Shown here piece after piece: positions 17,267 through 27,276 of a DNA stretch of 64,000 bases. How positions within the stretch are numbered: the stretch's first letter is position 1; each line of letters opens with the position of its first letter. The stretch is from Streptomyces sp. SCL15-4 (GTDB lineage Bacteria; Actinomycetota; Actinomycetes; Streptomycetales; Streptomycetaceae). Both the position numbers and the translations under genes were made by a program. The stretch lies in NCBI RefSeq assembly GCF_033366695.1, contig NZ_JAOBTQ010000001.1:6510001-6574000 (forward strand). Direction: 5' to 3'. The notes under the pieces were generated by a model. It was not told the origin of the DNA, ran no database searches, and saw only the letters and a list, made by a program, of their open reading frames with translations.

Positions 17267-17275
17267 TCTCCGGGG

Positions 17276-17896
17276 ATGACGAGCGATAACACGCACAGGG
17301 GTGCTGGTGCCCCGGAAGCGGACTGGGATGCGCTGGCCGCCGGTTTCGACGACGAACCCGACCACGGACTGCGCGACCCCTCGGTGCGCGCGGCCTGGGC
17401 CGACCGGCTGCGCGCCTGGCTCCCCGGCCACCCCGCCGACCTCCTCGACCTCGGCTGCGGCACCGGCAGCCTGTCACTCCTCGCCGTCGAACAGGGACAC
17501 CGGGTCACGGGCGTCGACCGGTCCCCGGCGATGGTGGAGCGGGCCCGCGCCAAGCTCGCCGGACGCCCCGCCGAGATCCTGTGCGGGGACGCCTCGGCCC
17601 CGCCGGTGGGGGAGCGGAGCTTCGACGCGGTCCTCGTCCGCCATGTGCTGTGGGCCCTGCCGGACCCCGCCGGCGCGCTCGGGCACTGGCGGGGCCTGCT
17701 GCGGCCCGGAGGCCGGTTCGTGCTGGTCGAGGGCGTCTGGGGCACCCACAGTCCGGTCGGCATGGCCGCCGGACGGCTCACCGCCCTGCTGGAGCCGCTG
17801 ACCCGGCGGGTGCGCGTGGAGCCGCTGTCCGCGCACGCGGCGCTGTGGGGCAAGGAGGTCGACGACGAGCGGTACGCGGTGGTGGCCACCGTGTGA
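17276..17896 (+). CDS. SAM-dependent methyltransferase (class I)
   Basis: 206 residues with motif I LLDLGCGTGSLSLLA (about residues 57-71), motif II GVDRS, and post-motif elements DAVLVRHVLWALPDP and LLRPGGRFVLVEG. These place it in the UbiE/COQ5-like methyltransferase type 11 group; substrate unknown. ATG 17276 follows CGGGG; a GTG at 17258 is in frame and would overlap the upstream direct repeat. It converges on the DUF402 gene. Confidence 0.88.
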   Translation: MTSDNTHRGAGAPEADWDALAAGFDDEPDHGLRDPSVRAAWADRLRAWLPGHPADLLDLGCGTGSLSLLAVEQGHRVTGVDRSPAMVERARAKLAGRPAEILCGDASAPPVGERSFDAVLVRHVLWALPDPAGALGHWRGLLRPGGRFVLVEGVWGTHSPVGMAAGRLTALLEPLTRRVRVEPLSAHAALWGKEVDDERYAVVATV

Positions 17897-17917
17897 CCCG
17901 CCGGGGGCCGGGCCGGC

Positions 17918-18451
17918 TCAGGCCAGCAACTCCGCGAAGCCGCCGGGGCGGAGCGCCAGCGCCTCCAACTCGTCCAGGGCGGCCACCGCGGCGGCCGCGG
18001 CCCGCGGGTCCGTCCCGGCGAGCCCGCTCGCGGCGAACTCGTCCTCGTCCAGGCGCCGCACCTCCCGCCCGTCCGCGGAGCGCCACAGATCCAGGTCGAG
18101 ATCCTCCACGACCAGCTCCGCCCCGGCAGCGGTGTCCGCGTTCGAGCGGGAGGGGGGGAGCACCGCCGGGCGCGTGACGTCGCAGTACCAGCCCTTGACG
18201 GAGCCGTCCGCCGCCCGGACCTCCTTCACCGCGTACCACCGGCCGCGCCAGTAGTACTCGGTGAACACATCGCCCGGCTCGAACCGCACGAACCCGAAGT
18301 CCCGCACTCCCGAGCCCGCCCAGGAGGCGCGGACGACGATCCGCTCGCCGTCGTCCCGCAGCAGCTCCGCCGGATAACGGATCTTCGTCCGGCCCGCCTT
18401 GACCAGGACGACCTCCCACCGGGCCGGCACCTCAGCCGAGTTCGCGGACAT
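17918..18451 (-). CDS. DUF402 family protein (possible nucleotide diphosphate hydrolase)
   Basis: 177 residues with the DUF402 beta-barrel: RYPAELLRDDGERIVVRASW, FEPGDVFTEYYWRGRWYAVKEV, KGWYCDVTRPA and LVVEDLDLDLW, where acidic residues bind metal. Characterised relatives (FomD and a Streptomyces DUF402 protein) hydrolyse nucleoside diphosphates or cytidylyl phosphonates. The start at 18451 has GGGAGG 6 bp upstream; further upstream in-frame ATGs lie inside the neighbour. Its 5' end overlaps the GNAT gene, so the two are cotranscribed. Function is from family knowledge. Confidence 0.8.
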   Translation of the reverse strand: MSANSAEVPARWEVVLVKAGRTKIRYPAELLRDDGERIVVRASWAGSGVRDFGFVRFEPGDVFTEYYWRGRWYAVKEVRAADGSVKGWYCDVTRPAVLPPSRSNADTAAGAELVVEDLDLDLWRSADGREVRRLDEDEFAASGLAGTDPRAAAAAVAALDELEALALRPGGFAELLA

Positions 18452-19361
18452 ACCGCACCTCCCGCGCGCACTTCTCGTACCCGAACCACGTGTTGATCGC
18501 GAGCATGGGACCGTTGCCGGTGTCGTTGCCCGTGAACGCCTCGGTGAGACCGGCGGCACGGGCCCGGTACAGGGAGTGGGCCTTGACGAGCTTGGCCAGG
18601 CCGCGGCCGCGATGGGAGCGGACGGTGCCGGTCATCGCCGTGGAGTACCGCGTGCCGCCGTCGGTGTAGGCCACGCTGAAGGCGACCGGCCGGCCGCCGG
18701 CGCAGGCCACCACCGTCAGCTCCCGGTTCAGCAGCGGATGGTGCCAGACCTCCGCCACCCACGCGTCGTAGTCCGAGAACTCCGTGTCCACGTCGCCCGG
18801 TTCGTCGCGCACCGTCTCCGCGTCCAGTTCGAACAGCGGCCGGGGATCGGCCGCGAAGCCGGCGGCCGTCCGCAGTTCGACGCCGGCCGGGGTCCCGGGG
18901 AGCGGCGGCAGGTTGCCGTGCGCCAGGTCGAGCCGGAGGAAGTGGGCGCTGCGGCTCCGCCGGTAGCCGCGCCGCTCGGCGAAGGCGTGGTTGGCCGGCT
19001 CGTCCAGGGCCCAGGCCAGCAGCCGGGTCGCGCCCAGGTCCGCCAGGTACTCCTCGGCGGCCCGCGCCAGCAGCCGGCCGGCCCCGCGCCCGGTCCGGTC
19101 CGGGCGGACGTAGACGTTCAGGACGCCCTGGCCCGGCTCGGGGCTGTCGTGGACCAGATGGACCTGCGCCGTGCCGATGATCTCGCCGTCCTCCTCCGCG
19201 ACGAGCGGCCGGAAGCGGGCCCCGGGGTGGACATGGGCGGCCGTGTGCCGCACCGACTCCGGGGTGAACAGGATGTACGGCAGCGCGAGGCGGCGCACCC
19301 GGGCGAAGCCCTCCGCCTCGGCGGGGACGTCGGGGCACAGGTCACGCACGAGGACTGTCAT
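18432..19361 (-). CDS. Tandem GNAT N-acetyltransferase
   Basis: 309 residues holding two GNAT halves. The N-half has VLNVYVRPDRTGRGAGRLLAR (acetyl-CoA pyrophosphate loop, near residue 85) and the C-half MTGTVRSHRGRGLAKLVKAH (near residue 255), followed by TWFGYEKC. Duplicated GNATs of this type include mycothiol synthase-like enzymes, though here the neighbours give no hint of the substrate. It heads a two-gene unit with DUF402 and is transcribed away from the GntR gene at 19434. Confidence 0.85.
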   Translation of the reverse strand: MTVLVRDLCPDVPAEAEGFARVRRLALPYILFTPESVRHTAAHVHPGARFRPLVAEEDGEIIGTAQVHLVHDSPEPGQGVLNVYVRPDRTGRGAGRLLARAAEEYLADLGATRLLAWALDEPANHAFAERRGYRRSRSAHFLRLDLAHGNLPPLPGTPAGVELRTAAGFAADPRPLFELDAETVRDEPGDVDTEFSDYDAWVAEVWHHPLLNRELTVVACAGGRPVAFSVAYTDGGTRYSTAMTGTVRSHRGRGLAKLVKAHSLYRARAAGLTEAFTGNDTGNGPMLAINTWFGYEKCAREVRYVRELG

Positions 19362-19433
19362 GGGAACGCACCGTACGAGGGTCCCGTGCCGGGCTGCCTC
19401 CCATTTTCCGGCGGGTGCGGGACAATCGGCCCC

Positions 19434-19802
19434 GTGAGCCTGAAGATCCGCATCGATGACAGCGCGCCCCCGTACGAGCAGGTGCGGGCGCACATCTCCG
19501 AACAGGCGCGGTCCGGGGCGCTCCCGGTGGGATACCGGCTGCCGACCGTGCGGGGGCTGGCCGAGTCCCTCGGGCTCGCGGTGAACACGGTCGCCAAGGC
19601 GTACCGGGCGCTGGAGAACGACGGCGTGATCGAGACGCGGGGACGCAACGGCACGTTCGTGGCGGCCGCGGGCTCGGCCGCGAACCGGCAGGCCTCCCTC
19701 GCCGCGCAGGCCTACGCCGAGCGGGCGCGGCGGCTGGGGCTGGGGGAGGAGGAGGCGCTGGACGCCGTACGGGACGCCCTGCGGGCGGCTTACGGGGATT
19801 AG
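19434..19802 (+). CDS. Short GntR-family regulator (YtrA type)
   Basis: 122 residues: an N-terminal winged helix (PPYEQVRAHISEQARSGALP, LPTVRGLAESLGLAVNTVAKAYRALENDGVIETRGRNGTFV read in pieces) and a short helical tail instead of a large effector domain. This is the YtrA subfamily, which often controls adjacent ABC transporters. None lies next to it here, so its targets may be distant or autoregulatory. Start GTG at 19434 is 72 bp from the divergent GNAT start. It overlaps the convergent DUF72 gene by 4 bp. Confidence 0.88.
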   Translation: MSLKIRIDDSAPPYEQVRAHISEQARSGALPVGYRLPTVRGLAESLGLAVNTVAKAYRALENDGVIETRGRNGTFVAAAGSAANRQASLAAQAYAERARRLGLGEEEALDAVRDALRAAYGD

Positions 19803-20593
19803 GGGAGCGGCGGTGGCAGAGGCCGGGCGGATCTCGCCGGCTCCGGGGTGCGCGTCACCGGCAGACCCGCCCGGCGCGCCGCTGCCGCGAACACCACCGC
19901 GTCCCGTACGGCCGCCCCGCCGGGGTCGTTGTTGAAGTACGCGTACACGTCCGCCCCGTCGGGCCAGGTCGTCGCGACGCGGTCGACCCAGGTCTCCAGG
20001 CTGCGGCGGCCGTAGCGCGGCCACGGCCGGGCGCGGCCCTGGTGGAAGCGGACGTAGCCCCAGCCGGCGGTGCGCCACAGCGGGACGACCGGGCGGGCCA
20101 GGACGTCGGCCCAGCACAGGGCCGCGCCATGGGACACCAGCACCTCGCGCACCTCGGCCGTCCACCAGGACGCGTGCCGGGGTTCGACCGCCACCCGCGT
20201 ACCGGGCGGGAAGCAGGCCAGGCAGGCGTCCAGCAGGGCCGGGTCGGCGCGCAGGGTCGGCGGGAGCTGGAGCAGGACCGGGCCCAGGCGGTCGCCGAGA
20301 CCCGCCGCGTGGGCCAGCAGCCGGTGCACCGGCTCCCCGGGGTCCTTCAGCCGCTTGATGTGGGTCAGGAACCGGCTGGCCTTGACCGCGACCACGAAGT
20401 CCGGCGGCACCCGCTCCCGCCAGCCGGCGAAGGTGTCGTACGCCGGCAGCCGGTAGAACGCGTTGTTCAGCTCCACGGTCGCGAACAGCCGGGTGTACTC
20501 CTCCAGCCACAGCCGCGCCGGCACCCCGGCCGGATAGACGAGGTCCCGCCAGTCCTTGTACTGCCACCCCGACGTGCCGACATACAGGGTCAT
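19799..20593 (-). CDS. DUF72 family protein
   Basis: 264 residues matching the DUF72 TIM-barrel: the opening YVGTSGWQYKDW, YTRLFATVELNNAFYRLP, KASRFLTHIKRLKDP, LGPVLLQLPP, VAVEPRHASWW, and the closing VYAYFNNDPGG. Members are conserved, probably cytoplasmic, and of unknown enzymatic role. Complete at both ends, and probably monocistronic. Confidence 0.9.
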   Translation of the reverse strand: MTLYVGTSGWQYKDWRDLVYPAGVPARLWLEEYTRLFATVELNNAFYRLPAYDTFAGWRERVPPDFVVAVKASRFLTHIKRLKDPGEPVHRLLAHAAGLGDRLGPVLLQLPPTLRADPALLDACLACFPPGTRVAVEPRHASWWTAEVREVLVSHGAALCWADVLARPVVPLWRTAGWGYVRFHQGRARPWPRYGRRSLETWVDRVATTWPDGADVYAYFNNDPGGAAVRDAVVFAAAARRAGLPVTRTPEPARSARPLPPPLP

Positions 20594-20639
20594 ACACCCA
20601 TGAAAGCACCCGCCGTGACGGCGCTCACCCGAACGGTGC

Positions 20640-21734
20640 TCACAGGTACAGCCCCGCGTCCGCTCCCTCCCGGGCCCCCGGCACCGACGCCGGCGCGGTG
20701 CCCCGGCGCAGCGCGTACAGCTCGGCCAGGGTCGCGCCCTCCCGGCCGACGCCCTGCTCGGTGCCGAGCCAGTCCACCGCCTCCCGGCGGGTCAGCGGGC
20801 CCACCTCGATCCGGGCCAGGCAGCGGCCGGGACGGACCACGGCGGGGTGCAGCCGCTCCAGGTCCTCGTTGGTGGTGACGCCGACCAGGACGTTGCGGCC
20901 CTGGCCGAGCAGGCCGTCGGTGAGGTTCAGCAGCCGGGACAGGGCCTGGCCCGCCATGTGCCGGGCCTCGCCGCGGATCAGCTCGTCGCAGTCCTCCAGC
21001 AGCAGCAGGCGCCAGCGGCCCTTGCCCGCGCTGTCGTCCTCGCCGATCGCGATGTCCATCAGATAGCCGACGTCGGAGAAGAGCCGCTCGGGGTCCAGGA
21101 CGCAGTCGACCTGGCACCAGTCCCGCCAGGAACGGGCCAGGGTGCGCAGCGCGGACGTCTTGCCGGTGCCCGGCGGGCCGTGGAGCAGCAGCAGCCGGCC
21201 GGCGATGTCCTCGGGCGTCGTCCGCATCAGCCGGTCCATGGCGTCCGCCACCGGCGCGGTGTAGTTGGCCCGGACCTCCTCCCAGGTGCCCGCGGAGATC
21301 TGCCGGGTGGTGCGGTGCGGGCCGCGCCGCGGGGAGACGTACCAGAACCCCATCGTCACGTTCTCCGGCTGCGGTTCGGGCTCGTCGGCCGCGCCGTCCG
21401 TGGCCTGGCCGAGGACCCGCTCGGCCAGTTCCGCGCTGGTCGCGGTGACCGTCACGTCCGCGCCCCGGTTCCAGCGGGAGACCAGCAGCGTCCAGCCGTC
21501 CCCCTCGGCGAGGGTCGCGCTGCGGTCGTCGTCGCGGGCCATCCGCAGCACCCGGGCGCCCTCCGGCAGCAGGTTGGCTCCCGAGCGGACGCGGTCGATG
21601 TTCACGGCGTGCGAGTACGGCTGCTCGCCCGTCGCGAAGCGGCCGAGGAACAGCGCGTCGACGACGTCGGAGGGCGAGTCGGAATCGTCGACGTGGAGCC
21701 GGATCGGCAGGGCGTCGTGTGGGTTCGCGGACAT
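20640..21734 (-). CDS. AAA ATPase with N-terminal DUF5925-like domain
   Basis: 364 residues. The N-terminal half (about 1-150) is an acidic module (LFLGRFATGEQPYSHAVNIDR) that I believe is DUF5925. The AAA domain carries Walker A GPPGTGKT, Walker B LLLLEDCDEL, sensor-type VGVTTN and the arginine-containing PGRCLARIEV. It resembles Cdc48/Bcs1-like unfoldases that remodel a partner. The start at 21734 is uncertain; 21743 is possible. The partner is unknown and no obvious substrate gene is adjacent. Confidence 0.8.
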   Translation of the reverse strand: MSANPHDALPIRLHVDDSDSPSDVVDALFLGRFATGEQPYSHAVNIDRVRSGANLLPEGARVLRMARDDDRSATLAEGDGWTLLVSRWNRGADVTVTATSAELAERVLGQATDGAADEPEPQPENVTMGFWYVSPRRGPHRTTRQISAGTWEEVRANYTAPVADAMDRLMRTTPEDIAGRLLLLHGPPGTGKTSALRTLARSWRDWCQVDCVLDPERLFSDVGYLMDIAIGEDDSAGKGRWRLLLLEDCDELIRGEARHMAGQALSRLLNLTDGLLGQGRNVLVGVTTNEDLERLHPAVVRPGRCLARIEVGPLTRREAVDWLGTEQGVGREGATLAELYALRRGTAPASVPGAREGADAGLYL

Positions 21735-21902
21735 GCCCGCCATGATCCGGCACGGATGCCCCGCCCGCACGGTATTTCCGGCCCAACGCTCCGGTGAAGG
21801 CGGAACGCTCCGCCGGCGGCCCGGCACTTGCCTGACGGCCCGGCACTTCCCTGGAGACCCGGCGCCGCGCCGGAAGAGGCGCGGCGCCCCGGGAGGCCGC
21901 GG

Positions 21903-22334
21903 TCAGTCGCGCGGGCGCCCTCGGCGGGCGCGGTCCCTGAGCAGCGCGACCAGCAGGACCAGCAGGCTGAACCCGGTCACCGCGACCACCCCGCCCCCGG
22001 CCGACCAGCGGTGCGCGGCCACCATGCCCTGGGCGACCAGCAGGTCGACGACGATCGCACCCGCGAGGGCGGTGACCGCCCGGCCGAGCGGATCCGGCCC
22101 GCGCCGCGCGGCGGCGATCGCCCCGGCCGGCGCGGCGAGCAGGAAGAACAGCGTGCACGGGGCGCGCAGAGGTGATCCGGAGTCGATCAGCGCGAGCAGC
22201 GCGCCGGCCGCCACCACGGCGGTCGCGGCCCCGGCGAGCAGCGGCGCCGGACCCCTTCCCGGTCCCGGCCGTGTGCCGTCGGTGTCCGTTCCGGTGCCGT
22301 CTGAAGAAGGTGCCTCGATACGTATGGTCCGCAT
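21903..22334 (-). CDS. Predicted four-helix membrane protein
   Basis: 143 residues from ATG 22334: a disordered polar N-terminus (about 1-30), then hydrophobic segments around 31-51, 58-76, 84-105 and 112-133, ending in an Arg-rich cytoplasmic tail. No conserved motif seen. A longer reading from 22403 is possible and no good ribosome site was found for either. It lies upstream of the lipase in the opposite direction. Confidence 0.55.
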   Translation of the reverse strand: MRTIRIEAPSSDGTGTDTDGTRPGPGRGPAPLLAGAATAVVAAGALLALIDSGSPLRAPCTLFFLLAAPAGAIAAARRGPDPLGRAVTALAGAIVVDLLVAQGMVAAHRWSAGGGVVAVTGFSLLVLLVALLRDRARRGRPRD

Positions 22335-22488
22335 TGGCGACTTCGCCCCCCGACGCGCCTGATGCCGGGCTTCAATGTCGCGCAGCCGCCGACGGGGCGT
22401 CAAGACGACGGCCGGCGCGGAACGGGCGTTCCCGCCGGGCCCGGTGTGCCGCGGCCGGCAACGGAGTTGGCGAGGCGTCTACAGATAT

Positions 22489-22501
22489 GGCATGTACATG
22501 C
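22489..22501. promoter_or_regulatory. Palindrome and shared element before the GDSL lipase
   Basis: GCATGTACATGC (22490-22501) is a perfect 12-bp palindrome; it contains GGCATGTACAT, shared with 9602 before the protease, and overlaps the further palindrome ATGCAATGCAT (22498-22508). Position is about 140 bp before the lipase start. Confidence 0.4.
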
Positions 22502-22555
22502 AATGCATGAGCCGTGAATGTCTCTGGTCGATCTCGTTGAGACGGCGACAGTTTT

Positions 22556-22601
22556 GGCATGAACACTTCCTGTCAACACGCGTAGCTGCTACCAACGTTG
22601 A
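22556..22601 (+). promoter_or_regulatory. Putative lipase promoter region
   Basis: The segment begins GGCATGAACACTTCC (second copy of the GGCATG-A/T-ACA word), continues TGTCAACACGCG and ends CCAACGTTGA. It is the AT-richest part of the leader and lies 29-74 bp before the ATG. CGTTGA resembles a -10 box for an ECF-type sigma factor, but the -35 match is poor. Confidence 0.35.
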
Positions 22602-22629
22602 GGCAGAGATCCTGCTAGAGGGAGGCTCC

Positions 22630-23436
22630 ATGAGACGTTCCCGCCTTACCGGACTCGTTACCTCGCTCCTCCTCGCCATCGGTCTCGGTGCCACCGGGGC
22701 CGCTTCGGCGCAGGCGTCCCCGACCGCCGCGGCCGGCGGCTACGTAGCCCTCGGCGACTCCTACTCCTCCGGAGTGGGCGCCGGCAGCTACATCAGCTCC
22801 AGCGGCGACTGCGACCGCAGCACCAAGGCGTACCCCTACCTGTGGAACGCCGCCCACAGCCCCTCTTCGTTCGCCTTCAACGCCTGCTCGGGCGCCACGA
22901 CGGACGACGTGCTCGCGAACCAGCTCGGCTCGCTCGACTCCTCCACCTCGCTGGTGTCCGTCACGGCCGGCGGCAACGACGCGGGCTTCGCCGACGTCAT
23001 GACGACCTGTGTGCTCCAGTCCGACAGCTCCTGCCTGTCCCGGATCAACACCGCCAAGGCGTACGTCGCCAACACGCTCCCCGGCAAGCTGGACACCCTC
23101 TACAACGCGATCAGGGCCAAGGCCCCGGCCGCCCGGGTGGTCGTCATCGGCTACCCCCGCTTCTACCTGCTCGGCCAGTCCTGCCTCGGCCTCTCCGAGA
23201 CCAAGCGGGCCGCCGTCAACGACGCGGCCGACTACATCGACACCACCATCAAGGCCCGTGCCACCGCCCACAGCTTCGTCTTCGGCGACGTCCGCACCAC
23301 CTTCTCCGGCCACGAGATCTGCTCCGGCTCCGCCTGGCTGCACAGCGTCGACTGGCTCGACATCGGCCAGTCCTACCACCCGACCGCGGCCGGCCACTCC
23401 GGCGGCTACCTGCCGGTGTTCACGAACAACGCGTAA
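22630..23436 (+). CDS. Secreted GDSL/SGNH lipase-esterase
   Basis: 268 residues, closely resembling the extracellular lipase of S. rimosus. Signal peptide covers about 1-30. SGNH blocks are visible: GDSYSSG with Ser44, GGND at 114-117, and the catalytic His250 in SYHPTAAGH. Six cysteines (61, 86, 127, 135, 185, 231) fit the three disulfides of that lipase. GGAGGCTCC precedes the ATG. It is exported and acts on esters outside the cell. A long AT-rich leader carries two copies of GGCATG(T/A)ACA. A 14-bp hairpin ends it against the kinase gene. From memory it corresponds to S. coelicolor SCO1725. Confidence 0.93.
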   Translation: MRRSRLTGLVTSLLLAIGLGATGAASAQASPTAAAGGYVALGDSYSSGVGAGSYISSSGDCDRSTKAYPYLWNAAHSPSSFAFNACSGATTDDVLANQLGSLDSSTSLVSVTAGGNDAGFADVMTTCVLQSDSSCLSRINTAKAYVANTLPGKLDTLYNAIRAKAPAARVVVIGYPRFYLLGQSCLGLSETKRAAVNDAADYIDTTIKARATAHSFVFGDVRTTFSGHEICSGSAWLHSVDWLDIGQSYHPTAAGHSGGYLPVFTNNA

Positions 23437-23461
23437 CGTCCACGGTCAACGCATCACCCGA

Positions 23462-23510
23462 ACGGGCTCGCCCTGCGGAGTGAATTTCCGGACCCTTTCC
23501 GGGACTTCGC

Positions 23511-23525
<15 letters not shown>
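23462..23525. terminator. Bidirectional terminator, lipase versus kinase
   Basis: ACGGGCTCGCCCTG (23462-23475) and CAGGGCGAGCCCGT (23512-23525) are perfect 14-bp arms with 36 nt between, which includes a smaller hairpin. The right arm overlaps the kinase stop codon. Confidence 0.65.
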
Positions 23526-25154
<1,629 letters not shown>

Positions 25155-25722
25155 GGGCGCCCCCCACGGCCTCTCGCGCGACTTCCCAGCAAACCCCGCC
25201 AGGCGGACCACGGAAGCGGCCCCCTCGGGCACACTCTTCCCACGCTCGGCACCGATACCACCGGGTATGCCGGCTGAACACCGCAACTCCCGGCGCCAGA
25301 GGCCGCGATCCCGGCGGCCACGTTCACGGTGCGGGCACACCGCGCCCACGACCGGCCGGCCGCCGAGCGGGTCCGCGCGCGTGAGATCGCACACGTTCCG
25401 TCCGCCCCGGACGTCCGCGCGGCAAGCCGTCGTCACCCTCGGGCTTGGCGACGTGCGACACGCCCTTGATCGCCAAGGGCCCCGGCGCCGCCGCGACGTC
25501 ACTCGCCGTGACCATCGGGCCCGACGGCGGTTCAGCACGCCCCACCGGCCGCCCGCTTGTCCAACTCACCCTGAAATCGGTCGGATTCGGAGAGTAGTCA
25601 ACGAGGGATGGTCAACCCCCTTACAGGGAAGGTGAATCCTGTGGGCGAGATACCCGGGTGCCCCAGTGGGGCGATAGGGTTAGCGTGCCCGGGCCGGGTG
25701 ACTCGTACGGGTGGGGAGTGAC
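25155..25722. other. 568-bp stretch without a confident gene
   Basis: This lies between the kinase start and the 89-residue gene. Several frames are open but none has both a ribosome site and recognisable protein. A plus-strand reading through TCDTPLIAKGPG and TSLAVTIGPDGG ends near 25595 and could be a decayed gene. Near its right end GCCCCAGTGGGGC (25660-25672) is an inverted repeat. It should also contain the promoters of both flanking genes. Confidence 0.4.
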
Positions 25723-25992
25723 ATGGAACAGATAACAGTGCGCAGCAGGGCCAGGGTCCCTGCGATCACCTGCGGGAGCAGCGCGACCAGTTCGCGCCTG
25801 GACCGCCATCTGTCGGTGCTGGCGGGACCCGCCATACCGCAGCGGGAGACGGTCGAGGCGACCTCGCTGATGCGTGAGCTGACGGCACGCGACTCCGTGC
25901 ACACGCGCAGCGACCGGGGTGCGCGGGTCAGCCGCGTCTCCCTCTTCGCGCCGCTGCGCCGGCTGCGCCGTTCGCTGTTCGGCGGTCACTGA
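25723..25992 (+). CDS. Conserved-looking small basic protein (89 aa)
   Basis: Begins MEQITVRSRARVPAITCGSS from ATG 25723 with GGGGAG upstream; a GTG at 25711 is alternative. No signal peptide, membrane helix or known domain is visible. It is Arg/Ser/Leu rich and ends with LFAPLRRLRRSLFGGH, an amphipathic basic tail that could touch membrane or nucleic acid. It stands alone between the kinase and a convergent CoA-transferase gene. Function unknown. Confidence 0.6.
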   Translation: MEQITVRSRARVPAITCGSSATSSRLDRHLSVLAGPAIPQRETVEATSLMRELTARDSVHTRSDRGARVSRVSLFAPLRRLRRSLFGGH

Positions 25993-26033
25993 CCGCGCCG
26001 CAGGGCCCCCGCCTTCGCGCAGGGGCGCCGCGC

Positions 26034-27230
26034 TCAGGCCGCCACGCCGTCCCGGCGCAGCGCTGCGACCTCGTCGTCCGTCATCCCCACGGCACGCAGC
26101 AGCGCTTCGGTGTGCTGCCCGAGCGCGGGCACCTCGCCCATCCGCGCCTCGTCCCCGCCCGGCAGTGTGATGGGCGGCAGCAGCGCCTTCAGCGGGCCGG
26201 CCGGCGTTCCCACCCGGCGCCATCGCCGCCGGGCCGCCAGCTGCGGGTGCTCCGCCAGCTCCCGCACATCCCGCAGCCGGGCGCAGGCGATGCCCGCCCG
26301 CTCCAGCCGGGCCAGCGCCTCCTCGGCGTCCAGCGCCCGCAGCGCCTCCGCCACCAGCGCGTCGGTCCGCTCCCGGTGCGCCACCCTGGCCGCGTTCGTC
26401 GCGTACGCCGGGTCCGCGCCCAGTTCCGGGCGGCCGAGGACCTGTTCGGCCAGCCGCCGCCATTCCCGGTCGTTCTGCACCGACAGCAGCACCCGCCCGC
26501 CGTCCGCCGTCGGATAGGCGTCGTACGGCGCGATCACGGCGTGCGCCAGCCCGGTGCGGGCGGGCGGCTCGCCGCCGTGCATCGTGTGGTGCAGCGGATG
26601 TCCCAGCCACTCGGCGAGCGCCTCCAGCATCGACACCTCCACCGGCCCGCCCCGCCCGGTCGTGCCGCGCCGCACCAGCGCGGCCAGCACACCGGAGAAC
26701 GCGTACATGGCCGCCGCGATGTCCGCCGCCGGGATGCCCGCCTTCACCGGCTGCTGCGGCGTCCCGGTCACCGACACCAGGCCCGCCTCGCACTGCACGA
26801 GCATGTCGTAGGCCCGCTTGTCCGCGTACGGCCCCGAGCCGCCGTAGCCGGAGATGTCCACGGCGATCAGCCGCGGGTGCGCGGCGCACAGCGTGGCCGC
26901 GTCCAGGCCGAGCCGGGCCGCCGCGCCGTGCGCGAGGTTCTGCACGAACACGTCCGCGTCCGCGACCAGCCGCCGTACGACCTCCAGGCCGCGCGGGTCC
27001 TTCAGGTCCAGCGCGATGGACTCCTTGCCGCGGTTGCACCACACGAAGTGCGAGGCGAGACCGCGGGCCGCCGTGTCGTAGCCGCGCGCGAAGTCGCCGC
27101 CGTCGATCCGCTCCACCTTGACGACCCGGGCGCCCAGGTCGGCGAGCTGCCGGGTCGCGAAGGGCGCGGACACGGCCTGTTCGACGGCGACGACGGTGAT
27201 GCCCTCGAGAGGGAGCGGGAGATGATCCAT
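26034..27230 (-). CDS. Class III CoA-transferase (CaiB/BaiF family)
   Basis: 398 residues with family blocks: the N-terminal VVAVEQAVSAPFATRQLADLGARVVKVER, GKESIALDLKDPRG, and the aspartate region (FVQNLAHGAAARLGLDAATL, then DISGYGGSGPYADKRAYDMLVQCEAG). The Asp of YDMLVQCEAG is the expected nucleophile that forms the CoA-thioester intermediate. Such enzymes move CoA between carboxylic acids, for example carnitine, bile acid or formyl/oxalyl substrates. Substrate not determinable. It is probably monocistronic. Confidence 0.88.
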   Translation of the reverse strand: MDHLPLPLEGITVVAVEQAVSAPFATRQLADLGARVVKVERIDGGDFARGYDTAARGLASHFVWCNRGKESIALDLKDPRGLEVVRRLVADADVFVQNLAHGAAARLGLDAATLCAAHPRLIAVDISGYGGSGPYADKRAYDMLVQCEAGLVSVTGTPQQPVKAGIPAADIAAAMYAFSGVLAALVRRGTTGRGGPVEVSMLEALAEWLGHPLHHTMHGGEPPARTGLAHAVIAPYDAYPTADGGRVLLSVQNDREWRRLAEQVLGRPELGADPAYATNAARVAHRERTDALVAEALRALDAEEALARLERAGIACARLRDVRELAEHPQLAARRRWRRVGTPAGPLKALLPPITLPGGDEARMGEVPALGQHTEALLRAVGMTDDEVAALRRDGVAA

Positions 27231-27276
27231 GGGGTGGATGATCTCCTCCGTCCGGCGCTTTGTCAGCAGCGCGCGG

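Noticed and set aside
18432..20609. A long minus-strand frame of 725 codons
   Set aside because: Only the part from 19361 down is a real GNAT protein; the upstream part crosses the GntR and DUF72 genes in a shadow frame.
25324..25569. 81-residue minus-strand ORF in the kinase-upstream gap
   Set aside because: No ribosome site and no recognisable sequence; left as an unassigned stretch.
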